From assembly GCA_010015805.1 (NCBI GenBank), contig ML978139.1, positions 310,001-374,000 of the forward strand: DNA of 64,000 bases, in the 5' to 3' direction. The position numbers were made by a program, and so were the translations under genes. Under the pieces are notes generated by a model. It made no database searches, was not told where the DNA came from, and worked only from the letters and a program-made list of their open reading frames with translations. This stretch comes from Rhizodiscina lignyota (taxonomy: Eukaryota; Ascomycota; Dothideomycetes; Aulographales; Rhizodiscinaceae). This document shows, piece by piece, positions 20,216-31,358 of this stretch (position 1 is the stretch's first letter; the number at the start of each line of letters is the position of its first letter).

Positions 20216-21958
20216 GCTCATTGGACGAGCAGAGTAATATCATACGGTTCAGAAACTTGTACACTTTGTTTATTAACTTATAGGCGCTATTCCTCATAAT
20301 TGTTCAGTGTCTCAAAAGTCGCGGCAAACCATTCTGTGAGCCAGCTTTGTCTCCGGCTACCGGACAAGATGTAACCGGTATTGGTGAGCAGCTATTGCGC
20401 CTCAAAAGCGAAGCTGTCGCTGAAAGGCCAGTTCCACGTTCATTGAAGTGGATAGAACAAAAGCATCCCAATAAGATGTAACGCGTAAAGGTAAGTAATT
20501 ATTACACCTCCAGATAAGTGAGACTATCTCTGAAAGCTTAGTCGTACGTTCTTTAGAGTATTCTAAGTGACAGTGGACCTTCGAAAAAGTTGTAAGCTTG
20601 GTATATTACAGGCGCTATATCTTACAACCGTTCGGTGCCTTGAAAGCTGCGCCAAAAATTTTGTCCTCAAGGGAAGTCAACTTCGTGATGTGGAGTTTGC
20701 TGTTGAGTAAACCACCATTGCGCAAGGTGGTTCCACTGGTCGCCGGATAAAATGTAACGCATGAAATTGATGCTGTTGCACTTCAAGGTAATCAAGCCTA
20801 TCTCTGAAATCATAGTTCTGCATTATGAAGATGGCTTATAACAGCAATGGACCTTTGGAAAACTTGTACGCTTTGTTTCTTGCAGGCGCTGTGCCTTATA
20901 ACTGTTCGGTGCCTTGAAAGCTACCGCAAGTCTCTGTCTAGGGGAACTTGTGAGGCGTAGTTTGGTGTTGACTGTTGAGTAACCACCATGGTGCACGGCC
21001 ATTGCATAAGATATAACGCGTAAAGGTAAGCAGCTATTACTCTTCAAGGCGATCGATATTACCTCTGAACGTCTGGTCATATGTTCTTTGGAGTGTATAC
21101 GCTGATTGTGACTTCGTTACAGCAGTTGTATGCTTTGTTTATCGTCGGGGCCACATCTTCCAACTGTACAGCGTCTTGAATGCTGCGCGCAACAATTGTG
21201 TAGCCTTAGAGGCGGCTTTGTGTCCATACAGGCCAAATGGCACTATACATGATAAGCACGCAGCTCTGCGGTCTTGGGAGTAAAGTCTTAACCTGGCGGA
21301 ATTCGGGATGCGGAGCTCGATGTTGAGTGAACTACCATCGCACAAGATCGGATCGACGATTCAGCAGCAGGAGCAAGCATAGTGCGGACCAATATAGTTA
21401 CTTACTCGGGTACGCTAGATGTAGCTTCACTCTGTTAGCGTATCGAGAGTTTTTGGAAGCTACTTTAGATACATGAGAACTTCTGCATGGTGGATTGAGC
21501 CATGGTCAGCTTGCTACAAGGAATTCCGATGCCATTGGCCGTGTGAAGTGAAAAGCTGAACGCATACTCTATAAAAGCTCCTTTAAAGACTTAATCTATA
21601 TGGAGGACCTAGTTGTGGGTTAGTAGGCAGAATGTTGGCATCGCATTGTTTCACTTCGATCACGGCGAGATTGTTTTACATAAGCTAGTAGAGTCACAAT
21701 GCACAACTTATTTAGAGTAGAGTCAGGTTAATGAAAATCATTGATTTTATTGATGTCAACACGTATCTAAAGGCCAATAGGCCGTGTGATGTTGACCGCT
21801 GAATGACAACTATGTACAGAATCTCCTCCGAGAGGAGACCCATCCAAAGGAGCCATTAGCCAAAAAGAAAAGCAGATGCTGTGCATGAAGTGAAAGAGTG
21901 AAGTGGTGGCTTAAAAGCAGCACCAGAGTGAAGTGTGCTGAGCACGATGATGAGTCAC
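20216..21958. other. Repeat-rich, gene-free region
   Basis: A diverged tandem array occupies about 20250-21380; the remainder (21380-21958) is lower-complexity DNA without a supportable gene. Confidence 0.6.
20255..21380. repeat. Degenerate tandem array, about four units of 260-330 bp
   Basis: A recognisable block (ACTTGTACGCTTTGTTT, then CAGGCGCT, TTATAACTGTTCGGTGCCTT, GAAAGCTGC) recurs starting at about 20255, 20588, 20862 and 21123, spacings 333, 274 and about 261 bp. A second shared block (GTAACGCGTAAAGGTAAG, then GCTATTAC and CTTCAAGG) recurs between them. Units differ at many positions, so the array is old. It does not encode a continuous protein. Confidence 0.75.
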
Positions 21959-22680
21959 TTAAGCGAACGCAAAAGCGAGCAGGTTGGTGGTCATGAGGCC
22001 CACACCGACAACGATGAGTGAGGCGTACATGTCACAGGCCACACAACCGGCAGCAGCGCTGGTTGGAGTGAACGTGCGAGTAGTAGTAGAGTGAGTGCCG
22101 GTGGTAGTTGTCTTGCTGCCCGTGGTGACGCTGGTGACAGAGTGAGCCTTGGAGGAGACCATGGTGTGGTTGCCGGTGATCGAAGCGACGACAGAGTTGA
22201 TACCGTAGGTGATCTCAGAAGAGACAGAAGCGACCTCGGAGCTGACGGAGGAGATCATAGAGCTGACCGAAGCCATCGGAGCGGGAGCAGTTGGAGTGCC
22301 AACGGGAACGGGGGTGACCTCGATGGTGGTGGCAGCAGTGACTGGAGTGGTTGGATAGGTAGCCACGAGAGGAGCGGAGGACGTGCACCAGTCGGGAATG
22401 GTGGTCGAAGTGACGGCAGTAGTCACTGTCACGGTGAAGGACACGGTGACAGCATTGGCTGAAAGCAACCTGGAGTTTAGCATCGACTGTATAATTCAAA
22501 GAGGATGGGCGTGTTTGATGAATCTTACCGGCACCGCCATACGCTTCCGGAGTCACTGGAAGCAGAAGTGTTAGCGAAGTTCATGATGATGAGGCATGAA
22601 ACATGATGCTTACTGGCAACAGCAAAGCGCGCAGAGCCGATGACAGAGGCCAGAAGACCCAGAGACAAGAGAGAACGCAT
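21959..22680 (-). CDS. Secreted Ser/Thr-rich GPI-type cell-wall protein
   Basis: Exons (minus) 22680-22614, 22555-22529, 22458-21959; introns 58 and 70 nt. Product 197 aa. Seen: signal peptide MRSLLSLGLLASVIGSARF, a 27-nt second exon, a Thr/Ser/Val-rich middle (SFTVTVTTAVTSTTI, SSMISSVSSEVASVSSEI) suited to O-mannosylation, one NHT glycosylation site, paired cysteines (DWC, GCVACDMY), and a hydrophobic C-terminus (SLIVVGVGLMTTNLLAFAFA) as for GPI attachment. Likely wall or plasma-membrane anchored. It is divergent from the next Pro-rich wall protein. No enzymatic domain. Confidence 0.8.
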
Positions 22681-23578
22681 CTTGTAGATGTTGATTGAAG
22701 AAGTGTTGTAAGTGAAGTGTTGTATGGAAGCAAGTGAAGTATTTGCGGTAAGCTGTTGAGGGAACAAGTCAGCAAGTCAAATATTGATCAAAAAAGATGG
22801 GGGAAGGGTATCACGGACCTTGCTCGCGAAGGTTGAATTGATGCGCGGTGGAGAAGGAAAGAGAAGAAGAGGAAGAGAGAAATGGTTGTATTTATACCTC
22901 GAAAACGCGCTAGTGGCGAGTTGTTGATGAGCTCTGTGAATGAGGTGGCATAGAGCAACACTCCGAAACCGGGAGCTTCAGGAAAGTGTATTCGAATCGA
23001 CGCTAGCAGTAGCTACACATCAGGTTCTAGCCAATTTAATTGCACGATCAGGAACGCGCTGCCCAATGTCGAGTCCACGGAAATTGCCTTCGGGCAGCGA
23101 ACGACTCTTGGTGTTCACTGGTGCTAGGGACGACTATCTCGACGTCCAACTCCACCTCTACGACGCGTCGACGTTGGACGCGTTCCATGAGTGACATTCA
23201 GCTTCCCATGCTCTTCCGCGGCCAAAGGGCGAGGCGATTTGGTAGATACATGGCAGTAGATTCAATGTGTGATGTAGTACGTTCCGCGGCTCCTTCTCAG
23301 AGGCCGATGTAGTCATATCGTGCCTTCCTCGTTCGACGTCAATTGCTCAACCGCAGAGCGTGGTGCCTTCTCTGTTCGCACAGATGGCGTGTCATACGTC
23401 TCCGTCCTCAAAAAGCCGTACTCGCCCTCCTCCCATCTCTTCAACTGCATCCAACTTCTGACAATCGCTGGCAGGCGTTTGCTATCTCATTCAACCTATC
23501 GTCAGCATTTGCCTCCTTCAGTGCCCTGAGCATCGTCTTTCGTTTGAGAGTCACTTTGCAGTCCGTTTCTTCGCCGCC
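22681..23578. promoter_or_regulatory. Divergent promoter region of two wall-protein genes
   Basis: 898 bp between the starts of two GPI-type protein genes. Contains AGTGAAGTG-like repeats close to the minus-strand gene (22700-22745). Short open frames only. Confidence 0.4.
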
Positions 23579-25878
23579 ATGAAGTTGCTGGGGCTCGCTG
23601 CGGCGGCTGCAGTGACATTGCCGTCGCTGGCTGCAGCTAAATACGCCCACGAGGCAAAGGCTGTTGCTCCTCGAGCATGGTGTACGTCAACCAATCTTCA
23701 TTCTCTTGATAGGCAGCTCACATACCAGCAGACCCAAAGTACAATACAACCACGCCAAGCTTGACCTCTTCGAGCACTGAAGAATCGGCGACGCCGACCG
23801 CCTCGCTCTGCACAACCACCGTCCCGGTTGTCGAGTACATTCCCGCCATCTCAACATCGACTGTCTACTCAACTTCCGAAGTGACAATCACAAGCTGCGG
23901 CCCAGAGGTCTACTCCTGTCCGGCACACTCCACGGCGATTGTCACTTCATACGTGGCAGTTTCGACGACAATCTGTCCCCTGACGTTGACAAGCTCTTAC
24001 TCCACTGTGATCACAACCATCACGGTTCCGGCCCATTCCCCTTCGACCATATACAAGACACACTCGGTCACGGTCACGTTGTCTCAGAGCCTCCCGCCGG
24101 TCTACGTGCCACCATATGGAAAGCCAGGCTCTTCAGCACCTCCAGTGTATTCGAAGCCAGGCAGCCTCTCAGGCTCTTCCTCGTCTCCGCCGTTGTACTA
24201 CACATCGGAGAGCTTTTCCACGCCGACGCATTTGTATTACTCGCTGAAGAGCAAATCCAGTTCGACTCCATCTCCGCATTGGTACGGGTACGGAAGTGTC
24301 TCAAGCCAATCCAGTTCAACTTCTCCACCAGTGTACTACGCACCAAAGAGTGAGTCCAGCTCTTCCTCGTCGCCTCCGGTATATTACACGCCGAAGAGCA
24401 AGTCCAGCTCGACTTCGCCTCCATGGTACTACTTCTCGAGTCCGTCGAGTAAGTCCAGCTGGTCTTCGTCCCCACCAGAGTACTCAACTCCAAGCTCAAG
24501 CTCGCCTTCGGCCTACCATGAACACAGCTCTTCCTCTCTTCCAGTGTACACGCAATGGAAAACGGCAAGCTCGAAGACTTGGGAGCGTTCAGAGTCCAAG
24601 CCACCTCCATACACGGCGCCGCCTTACGGATCTGTGCCGCCTTATGGATCTGCGCCGAAGCCGTCGAGCTCAACTCCAACATGGCATGTCTATTCCTCAA
24701 GCATAACCTGGACACTGCCTCCTTGGGTCCCACCATCAAAGGAAACGACTTGGACAACAGCAACAATCACGGTGCCTTGTCCCGTATGCCACGAGTCGAC
24801 GACAACAACCTGCGTAACTGTGCCAGTTATTCCACCGCCTCCAACTTCTTGGTATGAGTCGCCGCCTCCATCATCCTCTTCAACCCCGGCACCACCTCCA
24901 CCACCGCCTGTCTCGGTGCCTTCATACGTCTGGATAAGCCCTCCTGTTTCGCTATCGTCCTGGAGTTCGTCAACGCCTGTGCCACCACCACACTCTCCAT
25001 CTCCGTACTCTCCTCCATACATTTGTATCACTCTCACTCCGACAACCACACCACCGGCTCCGTACTGGACACCCACAAGCTCTTCAACATCTCTGCCTGG
25101 GCATCCTCCACCGCCAGCGACTTACTCCAAGCCACCGGTCAGTCCACCACCATACGTTTCTCCTCCATCGTCACCAAGCAGCACGCCAAAGTATGGCCAG
25201 CCACCTTCAAGCACGTCAACATACGGCGCACCACCTTCAAGCGCTCCGTCAACATATGGACCTCCTCCAGCGTCGCCGCCTTCAAGCAAGCCACAAACGT
25301 ATGGACCCACCACAGCATCACCTCCTGTTCGCACGCCGTCAACATATGGATCACCGGCTTCCAGCACTCTGCCAGCATACGGAACGCCAGCTTCCAGCAG
25401 CCCGCAGACATACGCACCTCCGGCATCGCCTCCTGTAAGCAGCACCCCAACATACGGACAGCCTCCAGCAACTCCATCTGTCTACACACCTCCAGCGGTT
25501 CCAAGCGAATCGAAGATAACGGTTACGGTGATCCCGAGTCCTGTGCCCTCATCTTATTCTGTTTCCGGTGTACCGCCAGGCTATGGGGTATCAATCATTG
25601 TGCCAAGCTCAACGACCATCGTCATTCCACCATACACGACACCAAGCTCGCCCGAGAAGACGAAGTCTCTTGCTCCTCCAGCATACACTCCGCCGTATGC
25701 ACCACCTGCAAGCAGCACACCAGGCGCTCCGACTACACCAGCTGGCCCAGCGCACCCTGGAAACGTCACCGTTCCAACATCGCCATACACAAGCCTTTAC
25801 ATGAGCAAGGCTTCACTGTCATTTGGCACTGCTTCCACGGTGCTCATTGCGGCCATGGCCTTTGTGCTCTTCTACTAA
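23579..25878 (+). CDS. Large Pro/Ser/Thr-rich GPI-type cell-wall protein (adhesin-like)
   Basis: Exons 23579-23681 and 23729-25878; intron 47 nt. Product 750 aa. Seen: signal peptide MKLLGLAAAAAVTLPSLAAA; an N-terminal Cys-containing beta-rich segment (CTTTVPVVEYIPAISTST, TITSCGPEVYSCPAHS, TTICPLT); then about 550 residues of Pro/Ser/Tyr repeats such as SSSSPPVYYTPKS, interrupted by a second Cys block (CPVCHESTTTTCVTVP); and a hydrophobic C-terminus (ASTVLIAAMAFVLFY) typical of GPI signals. Comparable fungal proteins are heavily O-glycosylated wall or adhesion proteins. The low-complexity DNA keeps other frames open for up to 305 codons. Function in adhesion is inference from architecture. 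Confidence 0.85.
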
Positions 25879-26947
25879 TCAACACTGCGCAAGTGAATGA
25901 ACAGACTGTCACATTGACAAGATTCAATAGACGAAAATGAATATGTTCAGAGGGTTGGCATCTTGTACTGGGGATATACTTGGACAGCTCGCAGCCTCTC
26001 GTTCTTTCCTTCAATGTCGTATGTGTTGGACATGTTACGTTGCATCCCATTGTTGGCATTTTGTCTAATGTCTTTTGCCTCTTGCTTTTTGCTGCATATT
26101 AGAATGATTACGCCTCTCAGAGGTGACAGTAATGCTTAATGAAAACCAAACTGCCTCTGACCATTTGTCGCTGCTTGTGCTCCTCGGGTAGTGTGAAAGA
26201 TGGGCCAGAGGTTCATACATCACTGCCAATGAATCGTGATCATGCTTTACCTCATGCCAAGAGCATACTTTGATGGAACTGATGAATTATGCTCTGTTCA
26301 TCTTCAACTGAAGTCGGACGTTGAGGATGGATGGCTCCGAGATGGCGCTTCACGCTAGGACAGATTGGGAGCCGACGCGTGCTCTTCAATTTTAAAACGT
26401 CCTCCGTGACGATGAAACTTTGTCGAATTCGCGGTATCCCACTGAGACCGCATTGCCTAGCCTTCTGAGGGGATCAATTCGTCTTTCCTTACAAATAACA
26501 TAGAAGCCCTTACAGCTCAACATATATGCCCCCTCTCTCGGGATGAAGCGAACTCCCGAACCCCAACTTGGTCAGCCTTATTATCTCATCTCAACCTCAT
26601 AATCGCTTCCTTTCCGTGTAGACCATACCTGGACCTCAATCAGTGCTAGACAAGATGACGTGAGTCTTCTTCGTTGAAACATGCGTGGAGATGCTCCATC
26701 GGAATTACTTCTCAAGTTAGTCACATGTCCATTCGAACGGACCGTGTGAGATCTTGGAGGCCCATTATCTGGCAAGGTTCTCTCTTTATGATTATTCTCT
26801 CTGACTGGGCAGTTGAAGCCTCCATTTTCAATTCAGACGAAAGATTCCTTTATCGAACTTGAAGCTGTTACTGAATTTTTATGGTTTGACTGGACTTTCA
26901 GGTCTGGCAGATATTTCAATAATTGCCTCAAGTCTCCTTGACGTGAA
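25879..26947. other. Intergenic region, nothing recognised
   Basis: About 1.1 kb between the wall-protein gene and the P450; only short chance frames. Confidence 0.5.
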
Positions 26948-28580
26948 ATGGATCTCTTCACGTTCATCAAACTCAGCGCTCTCCTTTTGACACTGTGTGC
27001 TTTGTACCACTATATCGTCGTATCCAAATCTCGTTCCCAATCCAAAGCCCAGCATGGCTGCCAACCCTGTCGCGTACTCCCCGTCAAAGACCCAATCTTC
27101 GCCTCAGACCAGATCATAGCGCTACTCCGCGCATTCAAGAACAAGAAAGCACTAGAGGATCGCAAGAAGCTGGTGGACTATTTCGGCAACACCTATGTCG
27201 TCAAATCGCTGACCCAAATGACATTCTACACCTCCGAGCCCGAAAACATCAAGGCGATGCTCTCGACCAAGTTCCCGGACTACCAATTCGATGACCGGAC
27301 ACATACCCACTATCAACTCTTGGGTGAAGGGATTTTCGCAGTCAGTGGGAAGAAATGGGTTGAGAGTCGCGCGTTGCTGAGACCAAACTTTGCACGCGAG
27401 CAGGTCGCGGATATTGCGACCTTTGAGACGCACATCCAAAAGCTGTTCGAGCTAATTCCTACTGATGGCCGTACGGTTGATCTGCAAGATCTGTTCTACT
27501 GCTTGACGATGGACTCTGCGACGGAGTTTCTGTTCGGCTCTTCGATCCATTCCTTGGGCATGAAAGATGTTCCAGCTACGGACCCGATTGCTGGCAAATT
27601 CTCGAATGCGTTTTACGTTGCAGGGAGTTGGGTCGGGAAGCGCACTATCATGGGACCTCTCGCCCGATTCGTAAGGAGCAAAGACGAAACCGAAGCCCTC
27701 AAGGTGTGCCACACATTTATTGATCGCTTCGTAGAAGATGCTGTTCAGTATCGTGAAAGACTCGATCGCGCTGGCGAAGACGAAGAGCACGGCCAGGAAC
27801 ATAAGAGGTACATTTTCCTGCAAGAGCTGGCGAAGGCTACGACGGATAAGAAAAGGCTGCGGGACGAGATACTGAACATCCTGCTGGCCGGCCGCGATAC
27901 AACGGCGGGTATGCTGAGTAATCTCTTCTTTATGCTCGCGAAGAGACCGGATGTTTGGAGCAAGCTCCGCGCGGACGTCGAGTCCCTCGACGGAAAGCTG
28001 CCGACGTACAAGGACCTTCAAGAGCTGAAGTATGTGAGATATTGTTTGAATGAATGTATGATTCTATTCCCCGCTACAGATATCGCGCTGCTGATGGCTT
28101 CAGCCCTACGAACGCACAGTGTCGTCCCTGCGAACAAGCGTACAGCAATGCGAGACACCTTCCTCCCCGTCGGTGGAGGCGACACAAGAAAATCGCCCGT
28201 TTTCGTTCCCAAGGGTGCAAATGTAATACTCAACATCGATGCACTGCACCGTCGAAAGGATATTTGGGGCGCGGACGCAGACGAGTTCAAGCCGGAGCGT
28301 TGGGAAACGTGGAGACCGGGATGGGAGTATTCACCGGTAATTCGCCTTTTCATATTTCCCTGATTTCGAGTGCAATGCTCTAAATGTTGAGTAGTTCAGC
28401 GGCGGCCCAAGGACATGTATCGGACAGCAGTACGCGCTGACGGAGGCGGCGTACGTGACGGTGCGGTTGGCACAGCAGTACAAGACCGTTGAGAGCCGGG
28501 ATGATGGGCCGTGGGTTGAGGGATACTCGATCACGCTTTGTAGCGGGAATGGAACTAAGGTTGCGCTGAGGACGGAATAA
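26948..28580 (+). CDS. Cytochrome P450, CYP52-like (alkane/fatty-acid hydroxylase type)
   Basis: Membrane-bound monooxygenase of the ER. Exons 26948-28055, 28104-28336, 28395-28580; introns 48 and 58 nt. Product 508 aa, normal for the family. Seen: N-terminal anchor ([20 protein letters not shown]), HGCQPC segment typical of CYP52, I-helix oxygen-activation motif [10 protein letters not shown], the K-helix ExxR formed exactly across the first splice (GAA T|CC CTA CGA gives ESLR), the FKPERWE region, and the heme loop [12 protein letters not shown] with the axial Cys. The first intron is a multiple of three without a stop, so an unspliced reading destroys ExxR while keeping the frame. CYP52 members catalyse terminal hydroxylation of alkanes and fatty acids; substrate here is inferred. 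Confidence 0.93.
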
Positions 28581-29114
28581 TGCTCCTGAGAAATTGAGAT
28601 GGAAGATAAGCACTGACAAAGGGAGTTATGTTCGTGGTCATCCTGCGCTGAAGTCAGCGAAACCAACTTGAACTCGTTTCAGCGACGTAAACTGGTGGCG
28701 TTGGAGACCTGGGTATTGATGCCCAAGTTCACATGAAGCTTGGTGCGCTTAATAGAGTGCTCACGCTTAAAGTTCAGTTCAACGATTTCATTGACGGCAC
28801 ATGCAAGCTCTGCTTTTCCGACATTTGCTAAGTAGATGAGGCTGGTAATGATACTGTCGTTACCAACTATCTAAGAGCTGCCGCGTAGCAGACTGTATCT
28901 TTCATGCCGAGGTAGGAAAATGCATAGTGTGTAGATACGCTGTCCGGGCTCGAGTGGACACCATCAATCAACTTCAAGCATCACCTTGATCTAACACGCG
29001 ATCTAATCAAATGGCTTGTGCAAATATTTCGAATTCTAGCTACTAACTGCAAAGCTCGAGGAGAGAATTGTAGCAACTGTATGCAGAGATCAGAGCTAGT
29101 GGGTATACGATGTT
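28581..29114. other. Convergent intergenic region
   Basis: 534 bp; nothing recognised. Confidence 0.5.
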
Positions 29115-30350
29115 TCACTTCAGGGTCGCCATTGGGCCTTTGACGCTCTCAAACAACGCCTTCATGCGCTGCTCCTCCTTCTCCCACAACTTCAGAATCT
29201 TATCCTTCTGCTGATCGTAACGTTTCTGAGCTCCGTCGGCTTCTGCATCACGGGCCTGGTATAGAGCCTTACACATCTCGTGGAAGACTGGCTGACACTT
29301 GAACTGGCGGACCAGGTCGGTGAGGGCCGGCAGCGTGTCGAACGTTGGTCGCAGAGCTGGATCTTGGCGCGCATCGTCGCTCATCATCATCTCGACAGTC
29401 TCAGCTTTGAATTCGTCGTATTGGTCCTCGTTTGCCTTGTTGCGCTTGGCGCGTTCATCTGCCGTTTCATGTTGCTGCGACCACCAGACTCCAACCGGGG
29501 GTGCTATTTTGCCGAAGGTGACATTTGGAAGATTGCGAGCTTCCTTCAGCGGTTTGAGCAGCCACACCGTATTATCCTTCGACAGCCTGTTGCGACGATT
29601 GTAATTGAACGAGCCTGGCCACTCCGCACAAATGTTGACCCGCTTCAGCTTTGGAGCATTCTCGAGCAGGTTCATCACTTTTGTCATACTGTTGCGGACG
29701 TCGTATACCTCGAAGATGTCATCGAAACCGCTATCAGGAAGCTCGTTGCGGCGTGAGAGTCCGTGGACATTGCCCCAGTCGTTTGGAATCCCACCAATCA
29801 TGACGACCTCGACGCTCTGCACAAACCGAAATAAGGTAGGACGCGGACCATGGAAGGGAGGTCTGAACTGTGGCTTCTTCTTACGAGTGCCATGGTTGTT
29901 GATCGATGTGGTGATCCTATGTTCGGCCAGGCACGCTGATATGTGGTTGCCTCGAACCTTGATAATGTACGGTACGGCGCCGTAGAGAATGTCACAGGAT
30001 TCTTCGTGCTATACATAAGTTAATAGAGCGACATTTGCTTGCACCATAACATCACTTACGATCAAGCGGCAGGTAGAAGTAATGGCAAGATGGCACTTCT
30101 GACCATCCTCCCTCAAAAGTTTGCCGACGGAGATGTTGTCAATGCCACGTGCACGGACGGCAGGCACTTGCTTGTCAGGGAACAGGTAGCCGTAGATTCG
30201 AATGCGAATCTCCGCCGGCAAGCGCAGGAAGGAGGTCTTCTCGGGGTCGCTGGTCTTCTCGGAGTCGCTGGTCTTCTCTGGAATACTGATCTTGAACCTC
30301 TTCGTTCCAGAGCTCTTTGAGTATAATGGAAGCTTCCTCTTCTGCGCCAT
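29115..30350 (-). CDS. Orphan protein with F-box/2EXR-like N-terminus, 394 aa
   Basis: Exons (minus) 30350-30060 and 30008-29115; intron 30009-30059 (51 nt). Seen: a basic leader with three EKTSD/EKTS repeats (residues about 25-40), then FLRLPAEIRIRIYGYLF, the LPAEIR-x-x-IY start shared by a very large group of fungal orphan proteins related to F-box or 2EXR domains. The middle is leucine-rich (MTKVMNLLENAPKLKRVNIC). The C-terminal third is a charged, probably helical segment (RYDQQKDKILKLWEKEEQRM). No catalytic signature. Function unknown; an adaptor role is only a guess from the N-terminal motif. Confidence 0.75.
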
Positions 30351-31358
30351 TTTGCCGATGAGAAGCAGCGTGGCAAGTAGTTTCGGTTAAAGCAAACTCT
30401 CGAGTTGATACGGCTCTCAGTGTTGCATGATGCAAGCAAGGCTGTGTCTCTTTGAACTGTGTTAACACTATCAGTCGGCTCGAAGCAGAAACTCCCTCGG
30501 CTGGAAACCTTACATTGACGATTTGATTTGATCGTAGTATTTGGCGAGAATGAAGAGTGATGAGAGTTGAGCCGAGAGGTATTGGGCAACTGCTGGCAGG
30601 GCGATGATGAAAGTGGGGAGGTGGAAATTAGATTATCAACGGTGGATGATGTTGAAGTAATTGGCAGATTCCACAACACGCCGATAAGTCGCCGCGCGTT
30701 ACCGTTGGAACACACGCAAATCCAGCACAGATTTCGTGAAGCTGTGCATTTGATGGAGATATGTGTAGAGTGAAGGAAATCAAGAGTGGGAGGTGGCAAA
30801 GTCGGGCGACGTTCAAACTTCGAATGAGGCCATCCGCGGCGAATGGAGAAGGCGCGTAAGGCATCCACGCCATCACGACGACTTGGCGCCCCATCACGTG
30901 TGCGCATTGGATGCAGACGAAAGCGAAAAGGGAAACAAAGCCGGAGATGGAGTTGAGAGAGCTTTACTTTCTACGAAATGGCTGCGCGTCTTAGATATCC
31001 TCCTACAGAGTGGAGCGCTGAGCGCGCGCACTGCGCGTTGGCGCAAGCCACGCAATGACGTGTAGAAGAGTCTCCGCAGTGCTTTAAAAGCATTAGATTC
31101 CACCGGATGGGAGCGGATGGCGTCCCTCCGGCTTTATAATTTTGAGAACATCTTGAACTCGCTACGCTGCACCCATGCAACGCTGCAATGTGACCAACCG
31201 CAGAGAGGCCAGATGTCTCATGTGCGCGCGGATGTAGGCTCCTTAAAGGCGCTGTTAGCAAAGGAATGCGTCCATACGCTCTCTTAAAAGCCGGAGCCTT
31301 TCATATCTCCGATTTCTGCAGGATCTATCCAACATTTCATTCATTCCTCAAACAGATG
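30351..31358. other. Intergenic region, nothing recognised
   Basis: About 1 kb upstream of the 394-aa gene. The 264-codon minus-strand frame 30113-30907 overlaps a better-supported gene in another frame and is not credible. Confidence 0.5.

Noticed and set aside
25023-25940. 305-codon plus-strand frame inside the Pro/Ser-rich wall-protein gene
   Set aside because: Out-of-frame shadow of low-complexity CCN/TCN repeats; no start context, domain or signal peptide.
30113-30907. 264-codon minus-strand frame
   Set aside because: Overlaps the better-supported first exon of the 394-aa gene in another frame and has random composition.
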